From Proteles cristata cristata (taxonomy: Eukaryota; Chordata; Mammalia; Carnivora; Hyaenidae): a DNA stretch of 64,000 nt. The stretch lies in contig JAESUZ010002551.1 of assembly GCA_017311185.1 (NCBI GenBank), positions 1,240,001 to 1,304,000 on the forward strand, written 5' to 3'. The first letter of the stretch is position 1. The number at the start of each line of letters is the position of its first letter. Below the pieces are notes generated by a model. It was not told the DNA's origin and did no database searches. It saw only the letters and a program-made list of their open reading frames with translations. The position numbers and the translations under genes were made by a program. Of the stretch, positions 12,680 through 22,261 are shown piece after piece.

Positions 12680-13483
12680 TTTAGTTAGCTTTCCGGCTCT
12701 TGTTGGTTTTAAAGACCTGTTATGCTCTCTGTTTCTATGAGCACTGCTATATCCAAGAAGACTCTTTGACTTTCCAGGGCCTATCCTTTCAGAGATTGTT
12801 TTTTGAATGGTATCCCTCGGTCACTCTTGTTGGGACCTTAGTTATTTTATTTTCCTATTCGTATTGATATTTGGGACTCTTCACCTTGTGTACTCTAGCC
12901 TGTTTCTTGAGGTAGCCCTGGAAAAGAAAACAGACAGACAAACACACAGGGAGCAGGAGCACACAAACGCACAGGCTGATTCAACTAACATGCAAAGCAA
13001 GAGGGAAAACGAAAAAGTTAAGAGAAAAGACGGAGGAGGGAGGGCGAATAATAGGGAGCATAAAATACATAAAAGGGTCAAAAAGGGGGAAAGAAAAGGA
13101 AAAAAGAAGAAAACCGATGGACAAAGAACGGTTTAAAGCATATACCTGGATTTCCCAGCTACAGTTAAATAGCCGTGTGTATGCAGTGCTGGTTGAAGAG
13201 CATAAAGAAAAAGAGAGAAGGCAGGGCGAGACAAGGCAGATTTGGAAATAGAATGAACCGGCAGAAGGGATAAGAAACTTTTTTCAAAGAGGTAAAGGGT
13301 AGAATATGGTTGGATAGGTGAGAGAAAGATGCTGGAATTATCCAGAGAAACTATATAGTCTAATTACTCCTGAGAGAAATAGCTGAAAAAGTCGGTAGGT
13401 GTAGAATTTACATTACAGAATGGACTTGTTGTGATTGTTTAAGCAAGCTGGCGACCAGAGTTAATCAGGTCAGTGTTTGGGGG

Positions 13484-13593
13484 AAAAAAGCGAGAAAAGA
13501 GAAAGAAGAAGAAAAAAAGAGAAAAGAAAGGGGAAAGAAAAAAAAAAGAAAGAAGAAAAAAAAAGGGAAAAAAGAAAAAAAATAAAAAGGGAG
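13484..13593. repeat. Homopurine tract (A/G only on plus strand)
   Basis: About 110 bases of almost pure A and G on the plus strand (runs such as AGAAAGAAGAAGAAAAAAAG), interrupted by only one or two pyrimidines. On the L1 sense strand it is pure pyrimidine. It sits inside the L1 5' UTR. Confidence 0.9.
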
Positions 13594-13943
13594 GAGGGCA
13601 CCTCTCAGGCAGGGATGGGCATGGCGTGATCCGATGCCTCAGGCGGGGGTCCTGCCTTGGCGATTGTGGGGAGGAGAGTGACGGTGCTCCAGTCCCTTCC
13701 TGAACCCCGCACTGCAGCTCACTTTTTTTTTTTGGCGTGTCAACTCCCCGTTCCGGGGACGTGGCCGAAGTTGGTTGCACTCTTCAACCCAGGCCAGTTC
13801 CAATTTCCAAATCCCAGTCCGCGCCCCGCTGAAGTTGCCTTAGTCACAGCTTCCCAGACAACCCCCTCGGGCTATTCCAGGCTCCCTGCTGAGCTCTGGG
13901 GGCGGAGTCAGGATCGCTGCTTCCTTCTCTGGGTCGGGCTGGC

Positions 13944-13953
13944 GCGCATGCGC
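13944..13953. promoter_or_regulatory. NRF1-like palindrome in the L1 promoter
   Basis: GCGCATGCGC, a perfect 10-bp palindrome that matches the core of the known NRF1 consensus (TGCGCATGCGCA). It lies in the CpG-rich part of the L1 5' UTR about 650 bp from the L1 5' end. Binding is inferred from the motif only. Confidence 0.55.
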
Positions 13954-14577
13954 GGGGGCTTGCCTGCCAGGTCCGCGTAGCCTGAGCCCGCTGGAGTGAG
14001 GAAAACCGGGTCTCTCTATGGCTCGTCACCCGAAACACGAACTCACAGGCAAATTTCCCAGTTTTTAGCTCTTTGCCTTCCCTCTCGAGTTCCAGCCAGC
14101 CAGGAGCGCGGACGCCTGGTGTCTGCGCGTCTCTTTCAGGGGTCCCAGCTGCCCTGGAGCTACAATGGCGGCAGGCGCGCCCGCGCCGCTTTAAAACCCA
14201 ACCTCCAGGAGCGGCACAAAGAAGCAGTTTGTGTGCTCAGCCTCCCCCAGGACCAGTTGTCGCAAGGGGACCTGGTGTGCAGATATTTGGCAAGTACGGT
14301 CTTTCTATGCACCGAGCGGAGATTTTTCTGTCTCGGACTCTCTCCTTTTCCCCTCTCACTCCCCGTAGAGGGTAGAGGGGGATCGTCTCCCACCCTGGAG
14401 GCTCCGATCCCGGCCCGATTTTACCTTCCCCGGTTCGCACTCACGTTAGAAGGCTTTCTCAGTGGATTCTGCGTCCTTTTTCTCCCAGTCTCTCAGGTTT
14501 TGTATGGTTTCCAATGGCTTCAGATCTTTTCTGTGTGATGTATGGGCGCGAGTACAAGTACGGAGCTCCTTACTTCT

Positions 14578-14588
14578 CCGCCATCTTG
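14578..14588 (-). promoter_or_regulatory. YY1-like site at the L1 5' end
   Basis: Plus-strand CGCCATCTTGC, the complement of the CAAGATGGCG at the first bases of the element. Human L1 carries a YY1 site in the same position that sets accurate transcription start, so the same role is inferred here. Confidence 0.65.
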
Positions 14589-14616
14589 CCCCTCCCTCCA
14601 GGAATTTGAGCTTTTT

Positions 14617-15305
14617 ACGGGAGGCTGGCAACCTGGAGAAGGTGGTTTCTTGTTCAAAAGCCAATTCCAAGGTTTCTAAGCCTGGCCCAAGTGTTTTTAA
14701 AGAGCTTCAGGGTAGTTAATCAGCAAAGAGTGCAGTTCCCTGCAACATTTCTTGATGATGTATAGACCTGATGGATGATACCAGCTACAAACATTATCTC
14801 AGAGCGAGGGGATTGCAGCAGAGGGTGTGTGATTCTTGTTTTGTGAGGTGTAGGAGTACTCTGTTCTTTCTGCAGAGGGAGGGAGGGCAAGGTCTACAGA
14901 TCCCCAACACCATTTGTGTGACCTAAAAAAATAAAAACATTCTGCTAAAATATTGTGAAGCTCATCTGAAAGCTGAGGCAGCTTCAAACAGACTTGCTAG
15001 AGTCTGTGGTCAGGAAAATTCTGGTCTTTCACTCCTCAAAGCCAGTGGTCTGAAAATCTCAAAGAAAATAATTTCATTCTGTTACAGATCAAAGGTCTTT
15101 GGTTAGGTCACCAGGTAAGGAGTGTGTTATCTTGAAGCAACTTAACCCTTAAGGCCAACTGAAATGCTGTTACACTACCCTCCTGAATGTGTCTTTTCTT
15201 TTTCTTTTTTTTTTAAATTTCTGTGCTTCACATAAATGCTTCACCCACACAAGCCCTGACCTGTATCTTTGGCTCCATGTGCAGAATAGTTGTTCAGAAT
15301 GATGT
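14617..15305. other. Unresolved sequence right of the full-length L1
   Basis: Continues the sequence interrupted by the L1 (7549-7598 on the left). Higher GC than the AT-rich flanks and without an open frame. It has the look of a decayed LTR or retroviral remnant, but I find no certain ends and cannot name a family. Confidence 0.3.
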
Positions 15306-16048
15306 TGTAGACTCTGGGTCTAAAGTTATTTCTTGTCTAGCAAGAAAGCAGGATGCAGGATTAAATGCGAGGGATGGCTAATGTCCAGGAAAAGACAAGA
15401 GACCCGAATAAGGGTCGTTGCCCTGTTTTTATTAGGATCAGAAGGCTTACAAACATGGTGTTGCATTGTCTCTTTGTGCATGTCCAACTGTGAACATTAA
15501 CTCACAGATGTGAGGGAAAGTGGGTCTTGAAGATGTTAGGGATTTGTGCTAATACAAAAAAAATCCTGGTGCTGGGCAGCAGAGCAGGAGGTTGTTTACA
15601 GCAGACCTGAGGCACCCCTTCTGTTTATCTAAGGTAGCCTTAGGGATAATACAGAGAAGGCAAGTAACCTCAGGGTTAACAAGGCGTCTTTCTTTTGTTA
15701 ATTATCTCCATTCTGGGCAACTTCACCCTGCAGCCACTCTATAGCCCTGTTTACCTTCTTACCTAATGTGGTCTTTCCTTCCTGTGAAAGCAGCTTTCTG
15801 CTCTAGTACTAAATTGGGGGCACTTTCACCTTGAATCCCTAATCTTGTTGACTTCATATACCTTTTTTCTATATTGGGGCCTTTACGCAGCCCTCTCTAT
15901 ACTGGGGTCTCTACCTGCCTTCTCTATACTTATTTACTTAATCTCGTTTACCCAAACTTGGGTGAGCACATCCCATAGCTTTGTAATTCTTTATGCCTTG
16001 TTAATCAATTGTTGCAAGCCCAGAGAACTTCTAAACTTAGTCCCCACA
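15306..16048 (-). mobile_element. Probable solo LTR, minus strand, family not identified
   Basis: Candidate ends TGTAGACTCTGG at the left and CTTAGTCCCCACA at the right (TG...CA form). On the minus strand a polyadenylation signal AATAAA lies at 15433-15428, about 120 bp from the 3' end, as expected for an R-U5 junction. A GATGT motif sits directly left (15301-15305) and again four bases past the right end (16053-16057), so the right boundary may be off by a few bases. No internal retroviral genes adjoin it. Confidence 0.5.
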
Positions 16049-16057
16049 AACTGATGT

Positions 16058-16832
16058 TTAAGTGTGTGGTGGTGTGGAGGCATAGTGCTATGCCACCATT
16101 TTGTCTATTGGTTCATTTTAAGTTTAAACATAATATTTACATGTTTTATAATCAAATCGACATCTTTTATGTGTTGGTTGACCATATTATACAGTAGTAT
16201 TTAAACTTTTTCTTATATAATTGCATAAATGAGTCATGTAGCACCTAGTATTAACTTTTAACTCAATAATCCATACATTAATTTCTTAAACTTATTTAGG
16301 CTTTATTTCTATTTTTTCCATTTTGATACGCATTCAAGGAAATTCTAAGGACCTTCTAAATTTTAAAAGTATTATTTTTTATTCTAAACCATCTGATGAA
16401 ATATAATACCTTTAATTTGGCTACAAGTATTGAGAATTGGAACCAATGTGTTGTTCCAAGTCAGTTAAATAATTACAGACACTCTGTTTGTTCATACTAC
16501 TATAATTTGAATTAAAAAATTTCCCAATTGTTAACAAGGATAATTAAACCAAAATGTAACTTGCTTTATAGGTGTCCATAAGAGATGTTACATGAATATA
16601 CTGAATATGCATCCATTCTTTAAAGATATTCCTGTATATATACAATTCATGGTTCTTCAGTATTTCCAATGCATAAAAACTGTAACTATATTAAAACGCA
16701 AATAAGTATGATGATAGCCAATAAGTGAGTTTGTATAGCTAAATTCAGAAAAACATTTTTAATGGTTTCTAAACGTTTTCCATTAGAAGTTACCATATTA
16801 TGGTAGAATTATGGTAGAAACTAGCGTTTCTA
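16058..16832. other. AT-rich sequence, nothing recognised
   Basis: No gene, RNA or repeat family recognised between the probable LTR and the next SINE. Confidence 0.4.
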
Positions 16833-16849
16833 AGAGTAAACCAATTTTT

Positions 16850-17068
16850 TTAAATTTTTTAAAATGTTTTATTTATTTCTGAGAGAGAGAGAGGCAGCAT
16901 GAGCAGGGAAGGGTCAGAGAGAGAGGGAGACACAGAATCTGAAGTAGGCTCCAGGCTCTGAGCTAGCTGTCAGCACAGAGCCCAATGCAGGGCTCGAACC
17001 CATGAATTGCGGGATCATGACCTGAGCCGAAGTCGGACGCCCAACCAACTGAGCCACTCAGGCGCCCC
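16850..17068 (-). mobile_element. CAN SINE, minus strand
   Basis: Complete reverse-strand SINE with GAGAGAGAG run, AGGCTCCAGGCTCTGAGCTA body and tRNA-like head at the right (GAGCCACTCAGGCGCCCC). Perfect target-site duplication 16833-16849 and 17069-17085 (agagtaaaccaattttt). Confidence 0.96.
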
Positions 17069-17085
17069 AGAGTAAACCAATTTTT

Positions 17086-17678
17086 AAGGCCTGATGTCAG
17101 TTGCTAAATTATGTTTTGTGATAGCACCTTATAAGCCTTTGTTGGATTTTTGGGTTGTTTGTTTGTTTGTTTGTTTGTTTTGGGGTTTTGTTTTTTTTTT
17201 GGCAAGAAATCCAGTTTTCCAATAGAGTAGCTTCAAACTGTGATGTTTTATATTTTCAGAACCCATTATCAGAAACATAATAAATACTACTGGAGTAGGA
17301 AGGCAATTTAGGCTGAAAACAGAAATATTATTTCCACCAACACTTAACACTTCTACTCCAAGGTCAATGGATTCGCAAAGTATACACACATAAGAATATC
17401 AATAGATATAGATATACAGATAAAGATAGATATCCTGAAATGGATAGGAACTGAAAATATTGGTGAGTAGCAATAAAATCAATGACTGAATCCACTAAAC
17501 CAACTCAATGAACTGTCTAAATTGTATAACAAATTGCCAATTTAAATTTTTTGCATAATAGCGTGAATATATGAGTAGTGTTTGGCAAAAAGAAATCTGT
17601 TTAACACAGAGCAAACTATTTTGTTCTTTTTTGGACAATATATGTATAGTTTCTGAATATGAAAAATATTATAGGTCT
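17086..17678. other. Unresolved AT-rich sequence with a short (GTTT)n repeat
   Basis: Contains a (GTTT)n microsatellite at about 17157-17180 and a GATA-like stretch near 17400-17435. No gene or repeat family recognised. Confidence 0.45.
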
Positions 17679-17747
17679 TAGGGTGCTTGAGTGGCTCTTT
17701 CGGTTAAGTGTCTGACTCTTGATTTTGGCTCAGGTCATGATCTCACA
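17679..17747 (+). mobile_element. SINE head fragment, plus strand
   Basis: Only the tRNA-like head and the following GGCTCAGGTCATGATCTCAC remain (older 'TGACTCTTGATTTTGG' type). It stops abruptly where a 16-bp direct repeat (gatctcacataagt plus flanks, 17739-17769) leads straight into an L1 3' UTR. The 3' half and tail of the SINE are missing. Confidence 0.8.
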
Positions 17748-17759
17748 TAAGTGAGATCT

Positions 17760-19858
17760 CACATAAGTGTCCTCCTTAATCTCCATCATCCCTTAAGCCC
17801 TTCCCCCCACCCAACACCACACAAGCAACCCTAAGTTTGTTCTTTGTATTTAAGAGTCTCTTATGGTTTTTCTACGTCTCTGTTTTTATATTATTTTTGC
17901 TTCCCTTTTCTTTTGTTCATCTTTTGTATCTTAAATTCCACATATGAGTGAAATCATATATTTGTCTTTCTCTAATTTCACTTAGCATAATACCCTCCAG
18001 TTCCATCCAGGTTGTTGCAAATGGCAAAATTTCTTATGACCACTGAGCAATACTCCATTGTATATATACACCATGTCTTCCTAATCCATTCATCAATCAA
18101 TGGACATTTGGATCTTTTCATAACTTGGCTATTGTTGATAGTGCTACTGTTAACATTGGGGTGCATGTTCCCCTTCAAATCAGCACTCCTGTGTCCTTTG
18201 AATAAATACCTAGTAGTGTAATTGCTGACTCATAGGGTAGTTCTATTTTTAACTTTTTGAGGAACTTCCAGTGTGGCTGTACCAGTTTGCATTCGCACCA
18301 GTACTGCAAAAGAGATGCTCTTTCTCCACAACCTTGCCAACATCTATTGTTACCTAAATTGTTAATTTTAGTCATTCTGACAGGTGTGATGTGATATCTC
18401 ATTGTGGTTTTGATTTGTATTTCCCTGATGATGAGTGGTGTTGAATATTTTTTTATGTGATGGTTGGCCATCTGGATGTCTTCTTTGGAAAAGTATCTAT
18501 TCATGTCTTTAGCCCATTTCTTTGCTGGATTATTTGTTTTGGGGGTATTGAACTTGATAAGTTATATAGATTTTGGATACTAACCCTTCATCAGATATGT
18601 CATTTGCAAATGCCTTCTCCCATTCCATTGGTTGTCTTTCAGTTTGCTAATTGCTTCCTTCACTGTGCAGATTTTTATCTTGATAAGGTCCCAATAGTTC
18701 ATTTTTGCTTTTGTTTCCCTTCTCTCCAGACACATGTTAAGTAAGAATTTGCTGAGGCCAAGGTCAAAGAGGTTGTTGTCTCTTTTCTCCTCTAGGATTT
18801 TGATGGCTTCCTGTCTTAGATTTAAGGCTTTCATCCATTTTGAGTTATCTTTGTGTATGGTGTAAGAAAGTAATCCAGATTCATTCTTCTGCATGTACTG
18901 TCCAGTTTTCCCAACACCGTTTGCTGAAGAAAGTCTTTTTTCCATTGGATACTCTTTCCTTCTTTGTCAAAGATCAGCTGGCCATGTTTGTGGGTCCATT
19001 TCTGGGTTCTCTGTTCTGTTGCATTGATCTCAGATGGGGTTGTGTTTCAAAAACCTATGCTTCAGTAATACCCCTGTGGCTTGAACCCGCACAAACTCTC
19101 TGGGGAAGGGTCTTGCTGAGCAAAGGCTGGTTTCTGGCTTGCCCCAGAAAACGTTTGTGTGATTGCCCAGAGGCAGAGGTTCAGAGATTATGGCAAACCA
19201 CAACACACAGCCCCAGGTTTCACCACACTGTGGTATCTTTGTTCCAATACCAGCAAATGTGGCTGCTCTCCAGGGTCTACTGAGGAGAATTTTGCTTGTA
19301 GGGAGGCCATATGGCCTTTACCAAATGCCCTCCTGGCTGGGAACCACTTCTCCCTGCATGGCACTCGACTGCTCATATCTCGCTACCTGCTCCTGGGGAT
19401 TCTCCCTACTTCCCACAGAGCACCACCAGGCACTGAGCTCTAGAACTTCAGACTCTGTGCTTTACTGCTTAGAGAATCCTTGTGATATTGAAACCTTCTC
19501 CTTTCCTCCCACTATTGGTTTTGGGATACAGACTTCTCACTCCCCTGCAACCGCTTTTACTCTTTCTCTCCAGCTACTTTCAGGGAAGTGCTTTTCTTGC
19601 ACAGTCTTGGTACACTGCACTCTCCTTTCCCTTTCTCTGTTCTCTCTTTGCAAAGATAAGATAGTTCCCTACCCTCTGCGGCTTTCCTCTACCCCAGTTC
19701 ACCACATGCCTGCCGGGTTCTGTTGCTCAAGTTATACTGATTGTTGTGTGAGTCCTCAGATCAGTTTTTTAGGTGTTCAAAATGGTTTGGTGCTGTTCTG
19801 GCTGCTTTTCAGGGACTAGAGCTTAGGGTCTCCATGCTGCTTTGCCATCTTAACTCCT
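17760..19858 (-). mobile_element. L1 with ORF2 3' part fused to its 5' UTR, minus strand
   Basis: Left part (17760 to about 19030) is antisense 3' UTR and ORF2 C-terminus: [24 protein letters not shown] and [16 protein letters not shown] are readable in broken frames. Right part (about 19031-19858) is a GC-richer L1 5' UTR ending in GCCATCTTAACTCCTC, complement of the conserved L1 start. ORF1 and about two thirds of ORF2 are absent. The join is near CATTGATCTCAG/ATGGGG. Confidence 0.82.
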
Positions 19859-19976
19859 CTTTTCAGGCTTAAATGTCCTAATACTGAGTAGAATGCTTGA
19901 CTTCCACACCAATATCTGCTTTGCTTTCTCAATATAAGTGATAAATTCATCCCTTCAGGTGCTCTCACTCACTTTT

Positions 19977-22260
19977 TTTTTCAGTAAGACTTTATTTTTC
20001 GAGCTGTTTTAGATTGACAGCAAACCCAAGTTGAAGGTACAGAGATTTTCTGTGTTTTTGCTGCCCTCATCTTACAAAGCCTTTCCTCTTATGAAAATCC
20101 TATGCCAACGTCCTTTGATATAACTGATCACTGACACATCATTGACTCAAGGTCTATAGTTTACCATAAATTGTAGTCTTGGTGTTGTACCATTTGTGTG
20201 TTTGGACAAATGTATCATGACATGTATTCACCATTATAGCATCATAGTGATTTCACTACCTTAAAATGTCACCATGCTTGACTTATTCATTTTTCCACAT
20301 TCCCTGTCCCAGGCAACCAATGAATTTTTTCCTGTCTCCAAAATTTTGCCTTTTTCAGAATTCCACATACTGATAATCATATGGTATGTGACCTTTCATT
20401 TATTAACTAATACTTAAGTTTCCTTCATATCTTTTCATGTCTCAACAGCTCTTTTTTTTTTTTTTTTTTTTTTAGCATTGAATTATATTGCATTGTCTGG
20501 ATATACCACAGTTTGTTTATAAATTGAATTACTAAAATACATCTGGGATGCTTCCACGTTTTAGCAATTATGAGTAAAACCACTAAAAATATCCCTGTAC
20601 AGGTTACTTTATGGATATAAGTGTTCATTGCCTGTGGATAAATGAGCAGCAACATGATTCTTGAATCATGTGGTAAGAATATATGTTGTATTTTAACAAA
20701 CTACCAAAATGTTTTCTAAAGTGGGTATATTAGTGTGTATTTTCACCAGCAACAAATGAAATTCCTGTTGCATCCCATCACGCCTGCATTTGGTGTTATC
20801 AGTGTTCTAGATTTTGACCATTCAAATAGGTGTGTGGTGGTTCCTCACTGAGGAATTTGCCTTTTGTGCTTATTTGCCATCTGTATATTTTCTTTGGTTA
20901 AGCATCTGTTAAGGTCTTTGGCTTATTTTCAGATTAAGTTTTCTTACTCTTGAGTTTTCACGCTTCTTTTTGTAATTGGATAACACTCATGTATCAGATA
21001 TGTCATTTTTTTTAAGAACTTATAATTTTTTTAGAGATATATTTTTTAATGATTTTTATTTATTTCTAGGAGAGAGAGAGAGAGCGTGAGCAGGGGAGGG
21101 TCAAAGAGAGGGAGTCACAGACTGAAACAGGCTCCAGGCCCTGAGCTGGCAGTCAGCACAGAGCCCAATGTGGGGCTCGAACCCACGAACCGCAAGATCA
21201 TGACCTAAGCGAAAGTCGGACGCTTAACCAACTAAGCCACCCAAGCGCCCCAAATATGTCGTTTGCAAGTATTTTTTTTTTTAATCATTCCATGGAATAT
21301 CTTGTCATTCTTTTCACACTGCCTTTCATGGAGTAGTGTTTTTAACATTAATGAAGTCCAGCTTATCAGTTACTTCTTCCATGAGTAGTGCCTTTGGTGT
21401 TGTATCCAAAAGCATCATTATGGTACACGAGGCCTTCCAGGTTCTTTGCTTTGTTGCCTTCTAAGGGTTTTGTGTTTTGTGTCTTCTTCAACTTCTTTCA
21501 TCACTGTCTTATGATTTTCAGTCCCTTGACCCTCTCAGTTAAATTTGTTCCTAGATATTTTAGTCTTTCTGATGCAACTATAAATGAGATTGTTTTCTTA
21601 ATTTCTCTTTATGGTAGTTCATTATTAGTGCACAGAAATCCCGCATATTTTTATGTATTCTTTATTCTGCGACTTTATTGAATTCACGTATTAGCTTTGA
21701 AAATTTTGTTGGCAGAGTCATCTCCAAACAGTGACAACTTCTCCGTTTCTGATTTACAAGTTGCTCCAGCTAGGGTTACCAATACTGTATTGAATAAAAG
21801 TGGGTAGAGTGGACACCCTTGTCATCTTCCTAATTTTAGAGGAAATTATTTCAGCTTTTCACCATCAAATAAGGTGTTAGCTGTGGGCTTGTGATATACG
21901 ACCATTATGATGTTGAGGTATGTTCTTTCCAAACCCACTTTGTTGAGAGTTTTTATGATAAATGGGTATTGAACTTTTGCAGTGGCTTTAGTACATTTAC
22001 TGAGATGAACATAAGATTTTAGGCTTTTATTTTGTTAATGTGGTATTTCACATGGATTGATTTACAGATGTGGAAACATTCTTACATTCATGGAATACAT
22101 CCTACTTGTTCGGACTGTGTATTCTCTTTAATGTATTACTGAATTCATCTTGTTACTATTTTGTTGAGGATTTTGCATCTGTGTTCATTAGGGTTATTAG
22201 CCTTTAAGTTTCTTGTGCTGTCCTTTCCTGGTTTTAAGAGAGCATTTTATGATTCCACAT
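19977..22260 (-). mobile_element. Old L1 3' UTR and ORF2, minus strand
   Basis: Starts with an L1M-type 3' end (TAAGACTTTATTTTTCGAGC...GATTGACAGCAAA) and continues through antisense ORF2 to the RT region, with a T-rich run at 20450-20474. All frames are broken. A younger SINE (21009-21253) is inserted in it. Confidence 0.72.
21009..21253 (-). mobile_element. Young CAN SINE subfamily copy, minus strand
   Basis: Belongs to the set with CCTAAGCGAAAGTCGGACGC in the head, GCTGGCAGTCAGCACAGAG in the body and TTTATTTCTAGGAGAGAG at the tail. Target-site duplication 20998-21008 (atatgtcattt) and 21254-21264 (atatgtcgttt), one mismatch. Confidence 0.9.
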
Positions 22261-22261
22261 T

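Larger units (their letters stand above)
7599..14599 (-). mobile_element. Full-length young L1 retrotransposon, minus strand
   Basis: About 7.0 kb. Reading on the minus strand: 5' UTR 14599-12680 beginning with a GGGGCAAGATGGCGGAG-type start, ORF1 12679-11794, ORF2 about 11755-7809, 3' UTR 7808-7611 and poly(A), seen as T at 7599-7610. It is bounded by a perfect 17-bp target-site duplication (aggaatttgagcttttt) at 7582-7598 and 14600-14616. The site ends TTTTT/A, the expected L1 endonuclease target. The perfect duplication argues for recent insertion, but both ORFs carry breaks (see separate entries), so as sequenced it is not autonomous. Confidence 0.97.
12680..14599 (-). promoter_or_regulatory. 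L1 5' UTR with internal promoter
   Basis: About 1.9 kb, long next to the roughly 0.9 kb human L1 5' UTR. The part nearest the start (about 13700-14599) is GC- and CpG-rich, unlike the AT-rich surroundings. The part nearest ORF1 holds a long homopurine/homopyrimidine tract. L1 transcription starts within this region from the right edge. No open frame of consequence is expected; chance frames occur on both strands. Confidence 0.85.

Noticed and set aside
11503..12740. Plus-strand open frames rich in F, S and L over 11.5-12.7 kb that look like membrane proteins
   Set aside because: They are the complement of L1 ORF1 and the ORF2 start; hydrophobic antisense frames of L1 are common artefacts.
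13484..13593. The A/G-rich run as a poly(A) tail of a separate retrocopy
   Set aside because: It lies inside the full-length L1 5' UTR, has interspersed G throughout and no TSD of its own.
13657..14538. Longer plus-strand frames (up to 180 codons) in the CpG-rich region as a novel gene or CpG-island exon
   Set aside because: The region is the L1 5' UTR; high GC lowers stop frequency, and the frames have no domain-like pattern.
19163..19819. A 218-codon plus-strand frame in GC-richer sequence
   Set aside because: It is antisense to an L1 5' UTR that ends in the conserved L1 start motif; no protein family is recognisable.
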